Source of the DNA: Clostridiaceae bacterium
GTDB lineage: Bacteria > Bacillota > Clostridia > Peptostreptococcales > T1SED10-28
Length of the DNA: 64,000 bases
Assembly (NCBI GenBank): GCA_003554105.1
Contig: PWFQ01000073.1
Coordinates: 1 to 64,000, forward strand
Direction of reading: 5' to 3'
Part shown: positions 54,026-63,347 of the stretch, one piece after another
How the letters are laid out: the number at the start of each line of letters is the position of its first letter
Position numbering within the stretch: position 1 is the stretch's first letter
Made by a program: the position numbers and the translations under genes
The notes under the pieces: model-generated
Database searches by the model: none
The model's input: the letters and a program-made list of their open reading frames with translations, nothing else
What the model was told of the DNA's origin: nothing

Positions 54026-54680
54026 GGAACGGCTGCGGGAAACCATCGCAAAACGTGTGGCAATGGAGTTAAAGGACGGAGACATGGTGAATTTAGGAAT
54101 TGGAATGCCTACATTGGTAGCGAACTATGTACCTGAGGATATTGATGTCACTTTCCAGTCGGAAAACGGATTTTTAGGGCTTGGCCTTGCTCCAACGGAT
54201 CCTGAGAGTTTTGATCCGGACCTGGTTAATGCGGGGGGACTCCCTGCGTCGATTAGAATCGGCGGAGCGTTTTTTGATAGCACTCAATCCTTTGCAATCA
54301 TCCGTGGAGGTCATCTGGATATCACAGTATTAGGTGCAATGCAGGTGGATGAGAAGGGGAACCTGGCCAACTGGATGATCCCGAAGAAAATGGTAGCAGG
54401 TATGGGTGGTGCAATGGATCTTGTTGTGGGTGCAAAAAAAGTGATTATTGCCATGGAACATACGGCGAAAGGGAATCCTAAAATCCTAAAAGAATGTCAA
54501 TTGCCTCTTACCGCAGTCAATCAGGTGGATTTGATTGTTACGGAAATGGCAGTTATTGAAGTGACGGATGAAGGATTGGTTTTAAAGGAGCTTGGACCGG
54601 AGGCAACGGTTCAGGAAGTTATCGATGCCACGGAAGCGAAATTATTGATTCCTGAAGATGTGCCAAGAATGAAACTGTAA
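54018..54680 (+). CDS. atoA: CoA-transferase subunit B
   Basis: The 220-residue beta subunit carries the catalytic Glu in FQSENGFLGLG (about residue 51), which forms the acyl-glutamyl and CoA-thioester intermediates. MVNLGIGMPTLVANY and GGHLDITVLGAMQVDEKGNLANW are typical. It overlaps subunit A by 8 nt. A terminator follows at once. Confidence 0.92.
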   Translation: MNKERLRETIAKRVAMELKDGDMVNLGIGMPTLVANYVPEDIDVTFQSENGFLGLGLAPTDPESFDPDLVNAGGLPASIRIGGAFFDSTQSFAIIRGGHLDITVLGAMQVDEKGNLANWMIPKKMVAGMGGAMDLVVGAKKVIIAMEHTAKGNPKILKECQLPLTAVNQVDLIVTEMAVIEVTDEGLVLKELGPEATVQEVIDATEAKLLIPEDVPRMKL

Positions 54681-54686
54681 AAAATC

Positions 54687-54716
54687 AAAAGTGTAGCGAA
54701 AATGCTACACTTTTTT
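54687..54716. terminator. Bidirectional terminator between CoA-transferase and mnmH
   Basis: AAAAGTGTAGC (54687-54697) pairs with GCTACACTTTT (54704-54714), with T-runs on both sides. Confidence 0.85.
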
Positions 54717-54720
54717 AATC

Positions 54721-55773
54721 CTAATCCCTTAGAACCTTATGTTTCTCCAACCAGGGAAGAAGTTCGGATGGAAGATCTGTATACCGGAAAATCATCGATT
54801 GATTTTTGAAGCTCTCCACGGATTTTCTATACAAAGGATCGTAGTGTTTTTCCAACAAGATCTTAACCAACTCATAATAATTATTCTGCTCCGCCAGATT
54901 TAGCAAGTGTTTCACTTGCAAAGATCCCAGAGATTTTTTAAATAGTGTGATTTTTTCATTGATTTTCATATAGTGGTTTGGTTCCAAAGATTGCTGTGGA
55001 GGTAAATAATCGTTTAAAATTCGGCGGATACGACAATCGAAAGTGGTTTCCATCAGGATGTGTATTGGTGAGTTCACGATGGATTGATAAAGATCTTCAG
55101 GAACCGTTATTCTTCCGATTCTCCTGCTTTCCATTTCCACAAAAATCCGCTGTTGGTTTTGGGGATAAAGGGATTCAAGAAGAAGGGATTCAAAACGTTT
55201 CTGGCTTGGAGAATCTTTTCTGTAGAGAAGGTCTCCGAATAATGAGCCTCCGTTTTGGGCCAGGGATTCCAAATGCAGAATCGGATATCCCCCATCTTTC
55301 AAGAGATTTAATGCTTCGGATTTTCCGACACCTGTATAGCCGTGAAGAACCACAAAAGACCTTTTTGCTGAAAGTTCATACAGGGAGGATCGTACAAAAT
55401 TGCGATATGCTTTGTATCCACCCTCAAGTTTCACAACTTGATATCCTCTTTCCGAAAAGAACTTTGCAGGAACAGTGCTTCTAAGGCCCCCTCTATAGCA
55501 ATAGAATCCGATGGTTTTTCCGCTCTGTGAGATGGTTTTTAAAAGAGACTCCAACAGGTGAACTTTTTCTTCGCCATACTGAAAAGCAATGGATTTGGCT
55601 CTTTCTTTATCATCACGATAGAGCTCTCCCACCTCATGGCGTTCCTCATCGGTGAGGACTGGAAAATTGATGGATGCAAAAATATGATCTTCCTGATACT
55701 CTATTGGACTTCGCACATCGATCCATTGGATCGCCGGATCGTGATAATGGCTTTGGATTGTCACTGACTTCAT
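54721..55773 (-). CDS. mnmH: tRNA 2-selenouridine synthase MnmH
   Basis: The 350-residue enzyme replaces sulfur with selenium (via geranylation) in wobble 2-thiouridine of tRNA. It has an N-terminal rhodanese domain with the active Cys in GFYCYRGGLRST (about residue 88-99), then a P-loop domain with HGYTGVGKSEAL. I favour the ATG at 55773 because AAAGGGA ends 6 nt before it; the ATG at 55779 directly abuts the Shine-Dalgarno. It needs selenophosphate from SelD, consistent with the three selenoproteins in the window. Confidence 0.93.
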   Translation of the reverse strand: MKSVTIQSHYHDPAIQWIDVRSPIEYQEDHIFASINFPVLTDEERHEVGELYRDDKERAKSIAFQYGEEKVHLLESLLKTISQSGKTIGFYCYRGGLRSTVPAKFFSERGYQVVKLEGGYKAYRNFVRSSLYELSAKRSFVVLHGYTGVGKSEALNLLKDGGYPILHLESLAQNGGSLFGDLLYRKDSPSQKRFESLLLESLYPQNQQRIFVEMESRRIGRITVPEDLYQSIVNSPIHILMETTFDCRIRRILNDYLPPQQSLEPNHYMKINEKITLFKKSLGSLQVKHLLNLAEQNNYYELVKILLEKHYDPLYRKSVESFKNQSMIFRYTDLPSELLPWLEKHKVLRD

Positions 55774-56011
55774 AAGCATTCCCTTTCATTAAAAAAGTTG
55801 ATTGATTTTCTGTTTCTCATTCTACTCCTTCCTGGATGATTGTCAATGAGGGATGCGGGAATAACCAATCTAATCATTGAAATATCAACAGAAAATAATT
55901 CAGTGATTTCATGAAATAAGTCTAGTAATTCTGGTGTTTTCTGCTATAATTATTCCTATGTGCAAAGGTTCTGAAAACCTTAAGATTATAGGGATTGAAG
56001 GGGGTTTAATT

Positions 56012-56824
56012 ATGAAAGGTTCTAAAAAAATTAAATTGCATGGATTTAATAATTTGACGAAGACATTAAGCTTTAACATATACGATATTTGCTATGCCAA
56101 CTCCGCTGAGGATCGAGAGCGGTATATCAAGTATATCGATGAGCAATATAATGCAGAACGATTGACGGACATTCTGAAACATGTTACAAAAACCATAGGA
56201 GCACAAGTCCTGAACATTGCTAAACAGGACTATGAGCCCCAGGGAGCCAGTGTGACCATTCTGATTTCCGAGGAAGAGGTGTACGACGAAGATTTGGATC
56301 CATCCTGCAACAAAGGAATTCTCAAAAACAATCCCCAGTCGGTTGTTGGGCACCTTGATAAAAGTCACCTCACAGTCCATACCTATCCTGAGTACCATCC
56401 AGACAACGGAATCAGTACCTTCAGAGTGGATATCGACGTATCCACCTGCGGAACCATTTCTCCTTTGAAAGCATTAAACTATCTCATCGACAGTTTTGAC
56501 TCCGATATTATCACAATCGATTATCGGGTAAGGGGCTTTACAAGAAAAGCCAGTGGTCAGAAAATATTTATCGATCACAACATTAACTCGATTCAAAACT
56601 TTATTGCAAAAAAAACCTTAAACAAATACAAACTGATTGATGTGAATGTATATCAGGAGAATATTTTTCATACCAAAATGATGCTCAACGAGTTCGATCT
56701 GGCAAATTATCTTTTTGAAGCGGATCCCGATGATTTAACGGTGAAGGAGCAAAAATCCATCATTGCCAATCTGAAGAAGGAAATGAAAGAGATATTTTAT
56801 GGTCGGAATATAGGGAGGAGCTAA
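56012..56824 (+). CDS. speD: S-adenosylmethionine decarboxylase SpeD
   Basis: The 270-residue pyruvoyl-dependent proenzyme is of the longer E. coli class. It self-cleaves at Lys-Ser in [12 protein letters not shown], leaving pyruvate on the alpha chain, and [14 protein letters not shown] contains the catalytic Cys. It makes decarboxylated SAM, the aminopropyl donor for spermidine. The ATG at 56012 follows AAGGGGGTT. It overlaps speA by 1 nt. Confidence 0.94.
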   Translation: MKGSKKIKLHGFNNLTKTLSFNIYDICYANSAEDRERYIKYIDEQYNAERLTDILKHVTKTIGAQVLNIAKQDYEPQGASVTILISEEEVYDEDLDPSCNKGILKNNPQSVVGHLDKSHLTVHTYPEYHPDNGISTFRVDIDVSTCGTISPLKALNYLIDSFDSDIITIDYRVRGFTRKASGQKIFIDHNINSIQNFIAKKTLNKYKLIDVNVYQENIFHTKMMLNEFDLANYLFEADPDDLTVKEQKSIIANLKKEMKEIFYGRNIGRS

Positions 56825-58305
56825 TGAAGTATAAGCTGAATCAAAACCAAACTCCTTTATTTACTGCAATGAAGGAATATCGTGACCGTCAGGTCACACC
56901 TTTCGATGTGCCGGGACATAAGCACGGGAGAGGACTAAAGGAATACAAGGATTACTTCGGTGATGCTATGCTGGAACTGGATGTCAACTCCATGAAACCT
57001 CTGGATTTTTTAGGAAACCCTACTTCTGTGATAAAGGAGTCGGAGGAGCTTTTGGCTGATGCCTTTGGAGGAGATCGCGGATTTTTTATTATCAATGGAA
57101 CTTCTTTTGCAGTTCAGACAATGATTATGAGTGTCGTAAAGCATGGCGAGAAAATCATTCTGCCGAGAAACGTTCATAAATCTGTCATTAATGCATTGGT
57201 TCTTTCCGGAGCACTGCCGGTGTATATGAAACCCGAGATGGATTCTGAAATGGGCGTTTCCCATAATGTGACCTTGAAAGCATTGAAAAAAGCCTACGAA
57301 CAGAATCCGGATTCAAAGGCGGCTTTATTTATTAATCCCACCTATTATGGAGCAGCAGGGGATTTAAGGAGCCTTGTGAAATTTTGTCGTGATCGCGGGA
57401 TCTATTCTCTGGTTGATGAAGCCCACGGAACCCATTTTCATTTTCATCCTGATCTGCCTGTCAGCGGAATGGAAGCAGGAGCGGATTTTTCAGCGGTGAG
57501 TCTTCATAAAACCGGTGGATCATTGACTCAGAGCTCGGCACTCATTATAAACACAGAACGGATTGGCGGACAATATGTCCGTCGATTTATCAACCTGATG
57601 CAAACCACGAGTCCATCCTATCTTCTGATGGGCAGTGTTGATGTAGCAAGAAAGCAATTGGCTCTTCACGGCAAAGAAATGCTTGATGAGGTTCTTGCTC
57701 TTTCCCACTGCGCAAGGAGTGGAATCAACAGTATAAAAGGAGTCTATTCCATGGGTCCTGAGGCTGTAGGCCGACCGGGGGTTTATCACTTTGACCCGAC
57801 AAAGCTCAGCATTACCATGAGAAATCTGGGGATCAACGGAATGGAGCTTTATGATCGTTTAAGGGACGAATACAATATTCAAATGGAAACCGGAGACGTG
57901 TACTCCTCCCTGGCAATTTTAAGTCTGGGAGATTCTATGGAATCCGTTGACCATTTAATCCGGAGTATTGAAGATATTAAACAACGCTACGGCAAAAACC
58001 ATCGTTTGGAATACGATAAAATTGATTTGAATTATCCCGATGTTGTATTAACACCACGGGAGGCTTTTTATGGAGAAAAGGAGCGGGTGTCGCTTTCCGA
58101 TTCCCTGGGAAGAATCAGTGGGGAAACAATAATGAGCTATCCTCCCGGGATCCCCGTTGTAGGATACGGAGAAAGAATCACTGAATCTGTGATCGAGCAG
58201 ATTCTTCTATTCAAATCCTCCCATGGAATCATTACAGGGATGGATGATCCGGAAGTCAGCCATTTAAAAGTGTTAAAGGCACCGGTCTTAAAAAAGAGGA
58301 GGTAA
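56824..58305 (+). CDS. speA: Arginine decarboxylase SpeA (aminotransferase-fold)
   Basis: The 493-residue PLP enzyme is of the Orn/Lys/Arg decarboxylase fold-I type. The cofactor lysine lies in SLHKTGGSLTQSS, with DEAHGTHFHFHPDLP before it. It converts arginine to agmatine. The lysine/ornithine alternatives cannot be fully excluded by motif, but the adjacent agmatinase and no ornithine carbamoyl genes argue for arginine. GAGGAGCTA precedes the ATG. Confidence 0.92.
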   Translation: MKYKLNQNQTPLFTAMKEYRDRQVTPFDVPGHKHGRGLKEYKDYFGDAMLELDVNSMKPLDFLGNPTSVIKESEELLADAFGGDRGFFIINGTSFAVQTMIMSVVKHGEKIILPRNVHKSVINALVLSGALPVYMKPEMDSEMGVSHNVTLKALKKAYEQNPDSKAALFINPTYYGAAGDLRSLVKFCRDRGIYSLVDEAHGTHFHFHPDLPVSGMEAGADFSAVSLHKTGGSLTQSSALIINTERIGGQYVRRFINLMQTTSPSYLLMGSVDVARKQLALHGKEMLDEVLALSHCARSGINSIKGVYSMGPEAVGRPGVYHFDPTKLSITMRNLGINGMELYDRLRDEYNIQMETGDVYSSLAILSLGDSMESVDHLIRSIEDIKQRYGKNHRLEYDKIDLNYPDVVLTPREAFYGEKERVSLSDSLGRISGETIMSYPPGIPVVGYGERITESVIEQILLFKSSHGIITGMDDPEVSHLKVLKAPVLKKRR

Positions 58306-58309
58306 AAGC

Positions 58310-59155
58310 ATGGAATTATGGTACACAGAGGAACATACCGAAAATGTTCGTTTTTCCATTAAAGTTAAAGAACATCTTTATACGGCGAAAAGTCCCTTTC
58401 AAACCATTGATTTTTTCAGTTCTGAAGAGTTTGGGACTTTTTTCACCCTGGATGGTCTGATGATGGTGAACGAGAAGGATGAGTTTATTTATCATGACAT
58501 GATCACCCATGTGGCTATGGCGACGAATCCCTATGTAAAAAAAGCTCTTGTGATCGGAGGAGGAGATGGGGGAACCGTTCGGGAACTGACCCGTTATCCG
58601 GGAATTGAAACCATCGATATGGTGGAAATTGATGAAATGGTGGTTCGGGCCTCCCAGAAATATCTCCCCCTTACTGCATCCCAACTGGATAACCACCGTG
58701 TCAATCTTTATTTTGAGGACGGTATCCGGTTTATACATGGAAAGAAAAAGGAATACGACCTGATTCTTGTGGACTCTACGGATCCTATCGGACCGGGAGA
58801 AGGATTGTTTAGCAAAGCATTCTACCAGGATTGTTTTAATGCCCTGACGGATACAGGGATTCTTATCAATCAGCATGAGAGTCCGTATTATGACCGGGAT
58901 GTACGGGAAATGAAAAGAGCCCATAATAAGCTGAAGGAGCTTTTTCCCATCAGTAAAGTCTATCAATTCCATATGCCCACCTATCCTTCAGGATACTGGC
59001 TTTTCGGATTTGCATCCAAAACTTTGGATCCCCTGAAGGATCATCAAAGAGAAGCTTGGGAGGAATTAGGACTTGACACGAAATATTACAACTCTGATTT
59101 GCATCAAGGGTGCTTTTCTCTGCCAAGCTTTGTAAAGAACATGCTGGAAGAATAG
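58310..59155 (+). CDS. speE: Spermidine synthase SpeE
   Basis: The 281-residue aminopropyltransferase has the SAM-fold ALVIGGGDGGTVRELTRYPG, the acidic VEIDE, and DLILVDSTDPIGPGEGLFS, where the DSTDP loop holds the catalytic Asp. It adds the aminopropyl group from SpeD's product to putrescine. GGAGGTAAAAGC precedes the ATG. Confidence 0.96.
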   Translation: MELWYTEEHTENVRFSIKVKEHLYTAKSPFQTIDFFSSEEFGTFFTLDGLMMVNEKDEFIYHDMITHVAMATNPYVKKALVIGGGDGGTVRELTRYPGIETIDMVEIDEMVVRASQKYLPLTASQLDNHRVNLYFEDGIRFIHGKKKEYDLILVDSTDPIGPGEGLFSKAFYQDCFNALTDTGILINQHESPYYDRDVREMKRAHNKLKELFPISKVYQFHMPTYPSGYWLFGFASKTLDPLKDHQREAWEELGLDTKYYNSDLHQGCFSLPSFVKNMLEE

Positions 59156-59165
59156 GAGGAGGACC

Positions 59166-60014
59166 ATGAAACCAAACATACAAACTTTTATCGGATGCGA
59201 TGCCTCTTTTGAAGAAGCGAAGATGGTGATTTTCGGGGCCCCCTTCGATTCCACCACATCCTTTCGACCGGGGACCCGCTTCGGTCCTGAAATGATACGG
59301 CTTGACTCTTTTGGTCTTGAAACCTACAGCCCTTATTTGGACAAGGATTTGGAGGATTTCTCCGTAATGGATTTGGGTAACCTCGACCTTCCCTTCGGAA
59401 ATAGTCAAAAATCCTTGAAAATCATTGAAGATACAGCGAAAATCATTTTAGACGCAAAGAAAATTCCTTTTTTAATCGGTGGGGAGCATCTGGTTTCCCT
59501 TGGGGGAATACGGGCTTCCCATAAGGCTTATCCTGAAATGGTTCTTCTGCATTTTGATGCCCACGCAGATCTCAGGGATGATTATATGGGAGAAAAAAAT
59601 TCCCACGCTTCGGTAATTCGAAGGGCGTGGGAGCACTTAGGAGATGGGAGGATCTATCAGTTTTGTATTCGATCGGGAGCAAAAGAAGAATTTCAGTGGG
59701 CAAAGGAACATACCCACTTGGAGACTTTCAGTTATGATACCCTGAAGGATGTCGTGGAACAGTTATCCGATGGAACTCCTGTTTATGTCACAATCGATCT
59801 TGATGTATTTGATCCTTCGATCTTTCCCGGCACAGGAACACCGGAAGTTGGAGGAATTCAATGGGGAGATATGATTAAAATACTAAAAATCCTCCAGCCT
59901 TTGAAGATCATCGGAGGGGATGTTGTGGAATTATCCCCCCATTATGATTCTTCTGGAGTCAGCACGGCGGTGGCCTGCAAAGTCATTCGAGAGATGATGC
60001 TGACGATTTTGTAA
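59166..60014 (+). CDS. speB: Agmatinase SpeB
   Basis: The 282-residue Mn hydrolase converts agmatine to putrescine and urea. Metal motifs are GGEHLVS, LHFDAHADLRDDYMGEKNSHAS and TIDLDVFDPSIFPGTGTPEVGG. The first His motif reads GGEH rather than GGDH, as is common in bacterial SpeB. It completes arginine-agmatine-putrescine-spermidine in one operon. AGGAGGACC precedes the ATG. Confidence 0.95.
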   Translation: MKPNIQTFIGCDASFEEAKMVIFGAPFDSTTSFRPGTRFGPEMIRLDSFGLETYSPYLDKDLEDFSVMDLGNLDLPFGNSQKSLKIIEDTAKIILDAKKIPFLIGGEHLVSLGGIRASHKAYPEMVLLHFDAHADLRDDYMGEKNSHASVIRRAWEHLGDGRIYQFCIRSGAKEEFQWAKEHTHLETFSYDTLKDVVEQLSDGTPVYVTIDLDVFDPSIFPGTGTPEVGGIQWGDMIKILKILQPLKIIGGDVVELSPHYDSSGVSTAVACKVIREMMLTIL

Positions 60015-60019
60015 AAAAG

Positions 60020-60043
60020 ACCCGCGGGTTAAAATCCGCGGGT
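60020..60043. terminator. Bidirectional terminator after speB
   Basis: ACCCGCGG (60020-60027) pairs perfectly with CCGCGGGT (60036-60043), with A-runs before and a T-containing tail after, serving speB and the converging membrane gene. Confidence 0.82.
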
Positions 60044-60694
60044 TTGTCCTTTCCATGGAGGGTTTTTTCCCTCCCGGAACTCCTCTACTCCCGGACCTTT
60101 GAGTTTCTTTAATCGCCAGATACCATAGATGTAACTGAAAGTAAGGACAGGGACAATCATCGGCCATCCAGTCAGTGTATTCCAATATGCGATTTCTGTA
60201 GTATTTCCTCTTTGATAAATATAGAATCGTGTGAGAAAGCGAATAAGAAGAAGGAAAGCCCATATTATGGTAACCTCCCGGTAAGCAGGTTTCACGTCTT
60301 TTCTCCAAAACCATCCCAGTGGCCAACCCCGACTTAGATGAGACAGCCAAGCTGCCAAGGGCTTCCCGATGATCAGGCTTAGAAAAGCAATAACAAACAC
60401 GAGTCCACTCAAGATCAGTGAACCCAAAAAGTAGTTGACCGGGTTTCTTGTATAATAGGCATATCCTCCTGCAACAGCAACAGCAAAGAATCCTCCGAGG
60501 GCATAAATTCCTTTTTGCTTAGTGAGTATGCGATAAACGCCTAAAGTCAGGGCAATACCCAGAGCAATAAGGAATGCAGAAATAAATCCCAAGGCATTGT
60601 TTAAAAGACCGAAAGCCAATGGAGGAAGAAGTGCATCCAGAGTTTTTCCTGATAAAACCGATTTTAGTTCTTCCGTAATTTCATTTTTTCTCAT
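60029..60694 (-). CDS. Multi-pass membrane protein, DUF3159-like
   Basis: The 221-residue protein has about six hydrophobic helices and a short charged N-terminus. It resembles DUF3159 membrane proteins in size and pattern (VYRILTKQKGIYALGGFFAVA, then PLAAWLSHLSRGWPLGWFW), but I can claim only family-like similarity. Function is unknown. The ATG at 60694 is 7 nt after AAAGGA; an in-frame TTG at 60700 is less likely. Confidence 0.7.
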   Translation of the reverse strand: MRKNEITEELKSVLSGKTLDALLPPLAFGLLNNALGFISAFLIALGIALTLGVYRILTKQKGIYALGGFFAVAVAGGYAYYTRNPVNYFLGSLILSGLVFVIAFLSLIIGKPLAAWLSHLSRGWPLGWFWRKDVKPAYREVTIIWAFLLLIRFLTRFYIYQRGNTTEIAYWNTLTGWPMIVPVLTFSYIYGIWRLKKLKGPGVEEFREGKNPPWKGQTRGF

Positions 60695-60734
60695 CGTCAA
60701 GTCCTTTCCAAAAGGAATGATCCTTTCATTGATT

Positions 60735-62351
60735 TTAGAGGTTCATCTGTTCAAAGGCCTTTAACAGGATAGGAAGAACCTGCTTTTTTCTTGATATAAT
60801 TCCGGGTAGAAATTCACCCTGTCCATTATTCAGGGAGAAAGCATGATGAATAAACTTGGAATTTTTTGAAGCATAGAGTATATAAGAACCTTCCTTCAGA
60901 ATATCTGTAAATAGAATAAGGGCCACATCCAACAACTCATCCTGATAGACCTCTTCCAGATACTTTAACCAATCGCTCTTATCTTTTAAAATCGACTCAA
61001 TATCAAGAGTGAAAAGCTGACTGACTCCCACCTTCAATTTACCCAATTCAAAGCTCTTATAATCTTTAAAAAAAAGATCCTCTATGGACTCTCCGGCAAG
61101 AGAGGTTCCCGCTTTAAACATCTCCATGGAATACTCTTCAATGTTGAGATTTAAGATTTTATTTAACTCCTTTACTGCTTTGCGATCATCTTTGGTGGTG
61201 GTTGGAGACCTGAAACAGAGAGTATCGGAAAGAATTCCGGAAATTAAGGCTCCTGCTATCCCATAGGGAATCTCAAATCCCTGCTCTTTATACATTTGGT
61301 GCACGATGGTGCAAGAGCTTCCAACAGGAAGGTTGCGAAAAGAGATGGGTAATGCTGTTGAAATATCTCCTAATTTATGGTGATCGATGATTTCAAGGAT
61401 TTCCGCCTCCTCTATACCTTCTGCACTCTGGGAATATTCATTGTGATCGATTAGAATCACTTTCTTTCGATTGGGATTGAGCACATGCTTGCGGCTGATA
61501 AAGCCGAGAAATAGTCTGTTTTCATCCAGTACCGGATAATTTCGATAATGACTGTCTCTCATAGTTTCCTTTACATCATCCAGATAATGATCTTTATAAA
61601 AGGAAACAACCGGATTTTTTCGCATGATCTTTTCGATGTAATTACATTGGTCCACCATTTTAGCAGTATAAAGAGAATCAAAGGGCACGATGATCATGGT
61701 TACCATTGCATCTTTAGCCATTTGAACATACTTTTCCGGAATCTCCCGGTTTCCGGGAATAATCAGCAACTGTACCCTGGAATTGATTGCATACTCAATA
61801 ATGTCATAACGGTCACCGACGATCACAATATCTTCCGGGCCGAGGGAGCCTCGAATGGTTTTGTAGTAATCATCAATAACAGAAACATTTCCGTGGAAAA
61901 ATTCCTGGCCTTTTGCAAGGAGTTGGGCATCCAAATCCTCTACCAGATTGTTAAGTGAAGTATCAAGACGTTTATAATCTCCGGAAATAAGACTGACAGC
62001 GATATCCTTTATACTGACAATCCCTAAAAGATGGCGATCTTCATCCACGATAGCCATTGTTGCCAATTTTTCTTCCTCCATACGGTTATAGGTAGCAAGA
62101 AGGGATGTGCTCTTTGAGATTCCATCAGTTTTATGGAAATCCAGATCTTCGACCTGGACTTTAACGTCGCTAATCATCTTCGGTGCTTTTAGTTGAAACC
62201 GGTCAAGTACGAAACGGGATTCCTTGTCGGGTTCTCCAAGGGAACAAGGGAACGCCGGAATACCCTGTTGGTTTTTTAAATAAGACAGTGCAATTGCAGA
62301 AAGAATAGAGTCCGAATCAGGGTTTTTATGCCCGAACACATAGGTTGCCAT
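60735..62351 (-). CDS. Manganese-dependent inorganic pyrophosphatase with CBS and DRTGG domains
   Basis: The 538-residue family II pyrophosphatase begins FGHKNPDSDSI, the DHH-type manganese site. An inserted regulatory module follows (about residues 70-300: two CBS repeats, with SIKDIAVSLISGDY and RDSHYRNYPVLDENRLF, around a DRTGG domain). Then come ILIDHNEYSQS, IIDHHKLGD and the C-terminal DHHA2-like half. CBS-DRTGG pyrophosphatases respond to adenine nucleotides and diadenosine polyphosphates. AAGGAGGAAAA precedes the ATG. Confidence 0.92.
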   Translation of the reverse strand: MATYVFGHKNPDSDSILSAIALSYLKNQQGIPAFPCSLGEPDKESRFVLDRFQLKAPKMISDVKVQVEDLDFHKTDGISKSTSLLATYNRMEEEKLATMAIVDEDRHLLGIVSIKDIAVSLISGDYKRLDTSLNNLVEDLDAQLLAKGQEFFHGNVSVIDDYYKTIRGSLGPEDIVIVGDRYDIIEYAINSRVQLLIIPGNREIPEKYVQMAKDAMVTMIIVPFDSLYTAKMVDQCNYIEKIMRKNPVVSFYKDHYLDDVKETMRDSHYRNYPVLDENRLFLGFISRKHVLNPNRKKVILIDHNEYSQSAEGIEEAEILEIIDHHKLGDISTALPISFRNLPVGSSCTIVHQMYKEQGFEIPYGIAGALISGILSDTLCFRSPTTTKDDRKAVKELNKILNLNIEEYSMEMFKAGTSLAGESIEDLFFKDYKSFELGKLKVGVSQLFTLDIESILKDKSDWLKYLEEVYQDELLDVALILFTDILKEGSYILYASKNSKFIHHAFSLNNGQGEFLPGIISRKKQVLPILLKAFEQMNL

Positions 62352-62472
62352 AAAGTTTTCCTCCTTAATATTTACATAGTAGTATTATCATAACGATGGA
62401 ATCCTTGACCGTCAATAGCAGTCCAGATGAAAATGAAAAGGATTTGCGCAAGATAAAAATTATAAGTAAAAT

Positions 62473-62532
62473 AGAAAGTAAGACAGAAAGTAAGACAGAA
62501 AGTAAGACAGAAAGTAAGACAGAAAGTAAGAC
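62473..62532. repeat. Five perfect tandem copies of a 12-bp unit
   Basis: AGAAAGTAAGAC is repeated five times without change, ending 23 nt before the deformylase-like gene, with a partial AATAGAAAGTA before it. It lies in non-coding sequence. Perfect identity suggests recent slippage or selection; no function can be read from it. Confidence 0.95.
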
Positions 62533-62555
62533 AGGGAAAGGAAAGGTGAGGGCCG

Positions 62556-63041
62556 ATGGCCATTAGAGAAATTCTTCTGTTGGGAGATGAAAGGTTATAT
62601 AAAAAGGCAAAGCCGCTTAGCGATCAGGACATGGAAAAGGCTCGAAGAATATCACGGGATCTGGAAGATACAATGATGAACTTCCGGAGAGAAAAAGGAT
62701 TTGGCAGGGCAATTGCAGCTCCTCAGATTAATGAACCCTATCGATTAATCTTTGTCCATGTGCAGGGAAGGTCAACCACCATGGTGAATCCTGAATTGAT
62801 ATGTGATGGAGAGACTTATGAAATATGGGACGACTGTATGAGCTTTCCCGGTTTGGAAGTAAAAGTTTTACGGTATCGCCAATGTGTGATCCGATTTAAT
62901 AATTTGCATGGAAAGAAGCAACAATGGAGCCTAAAAGGAGATATGGCAGAGCTGTTGCAACATGAATATGATCATCTAAATGGAATTCTTGCCGTGGATC
63001 GGGCATTAAATAAGAAAGCTTTCCGAATTGTTAAAAAATAA
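62556..63041 (+). CDS. Peptide deformylase-like protein
   Basis: The 161-residue metal hydrolase has QHEYDHLNG, the HExxH motif of peptide deformylase. Its other two motifs are altered: GFGRAIAAPQI instead of GxGLAAPQ (two extra residues), and DDCMSFPG instead of EGCLS, keeping the metal Cys. It may deformylate N-terminal Met or have another target; a canonical Def elsewhere is likely. GAAAGGTGAGGG lies before the ATG. Confidence 0.82.
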   Translation: MAIREILLLGDERLYKKAKPLSDQDMEKARRISRDLEDTMMNFRREKGFGRAIAAPQINEPYRLIFVHVQGRSTTMVNPELICDGETYEIWDDCMSFPGLEVKVLRYRQCVIRFNNLHGKKQQWSLKGDMAELLQHEYDHLNGILAVDRALNKKAFRIVKK

Positions 63042-63189
63042 ACTTAACAAATCCTTTATCTTTCATTGACAATGAACAAAATTAATGATAGATTTATATA
63101 TAGAATTCTGAATATTGATACAACATGATATATTCTTAAAAAAGAACAGTGTATTATCAGCAAAGGAGGTTCTTATTTTTTTAATAAGT

Positions 63190-63215
63190 AAATTGGTATG
63201 ACCATACCACCAAAA
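63190..63215. promoter_or_regulatory. GntR/FadR-type operator, copy 1
   Basis: TTGGTATGACCATACCA contains the TGGTnnGACCA core of PdhR/LldR-like GntR operators. A 26-bp identical copy lies 59 bp downstream. The 63042-63189 region before it is AT-rich with no gene I can support. Confidence 0.75.
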
Positions 63216-63248
63216 TATCACCAAAATAAATCTATTTTTTTTGCATTT

Positions 63249-63274
63249 AAATTGGTATGACCATACCACCAAAA
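63249..63274. promoter_or_regulatory. GntR/FadR-type operator, copy 2
   Basis: This 26-bp element is identical to copy 1, ending about 74 nt before the lactate permease gene. Two sites 59 bp apart could support DNA looping or flank a promoter. A lactate-responsive LldR-type regulator is inferred; it is not in the window. Confidence 0.75.
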
Positions 63275-63347
63275 AGGAGGGTAGATAAATAGAAGTTTAA
63301 GGGTCCACTTCAAATAAAACCAAATATAATTTAGGAGGAAAAAATTA

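Noticed and set aside
59166..60014. SpeB with an altered metal ligand (GGEH for GGDH) as inactive
   Set aside because: GGEH is common in bacterial agmatinases and the other ligands are intact.
62473..62532. 12-bp repeats as a CRISPR array
   Set aside because: The units are directly tandem with no spacers and no cas genes nearby.
63190..63274. Duplicated 26-bp elements as transposon ends or attachment sites
   Set aside because: They are direct, not inverted, copies, no transposase or integrase is near, and the core matches a GntR operator.
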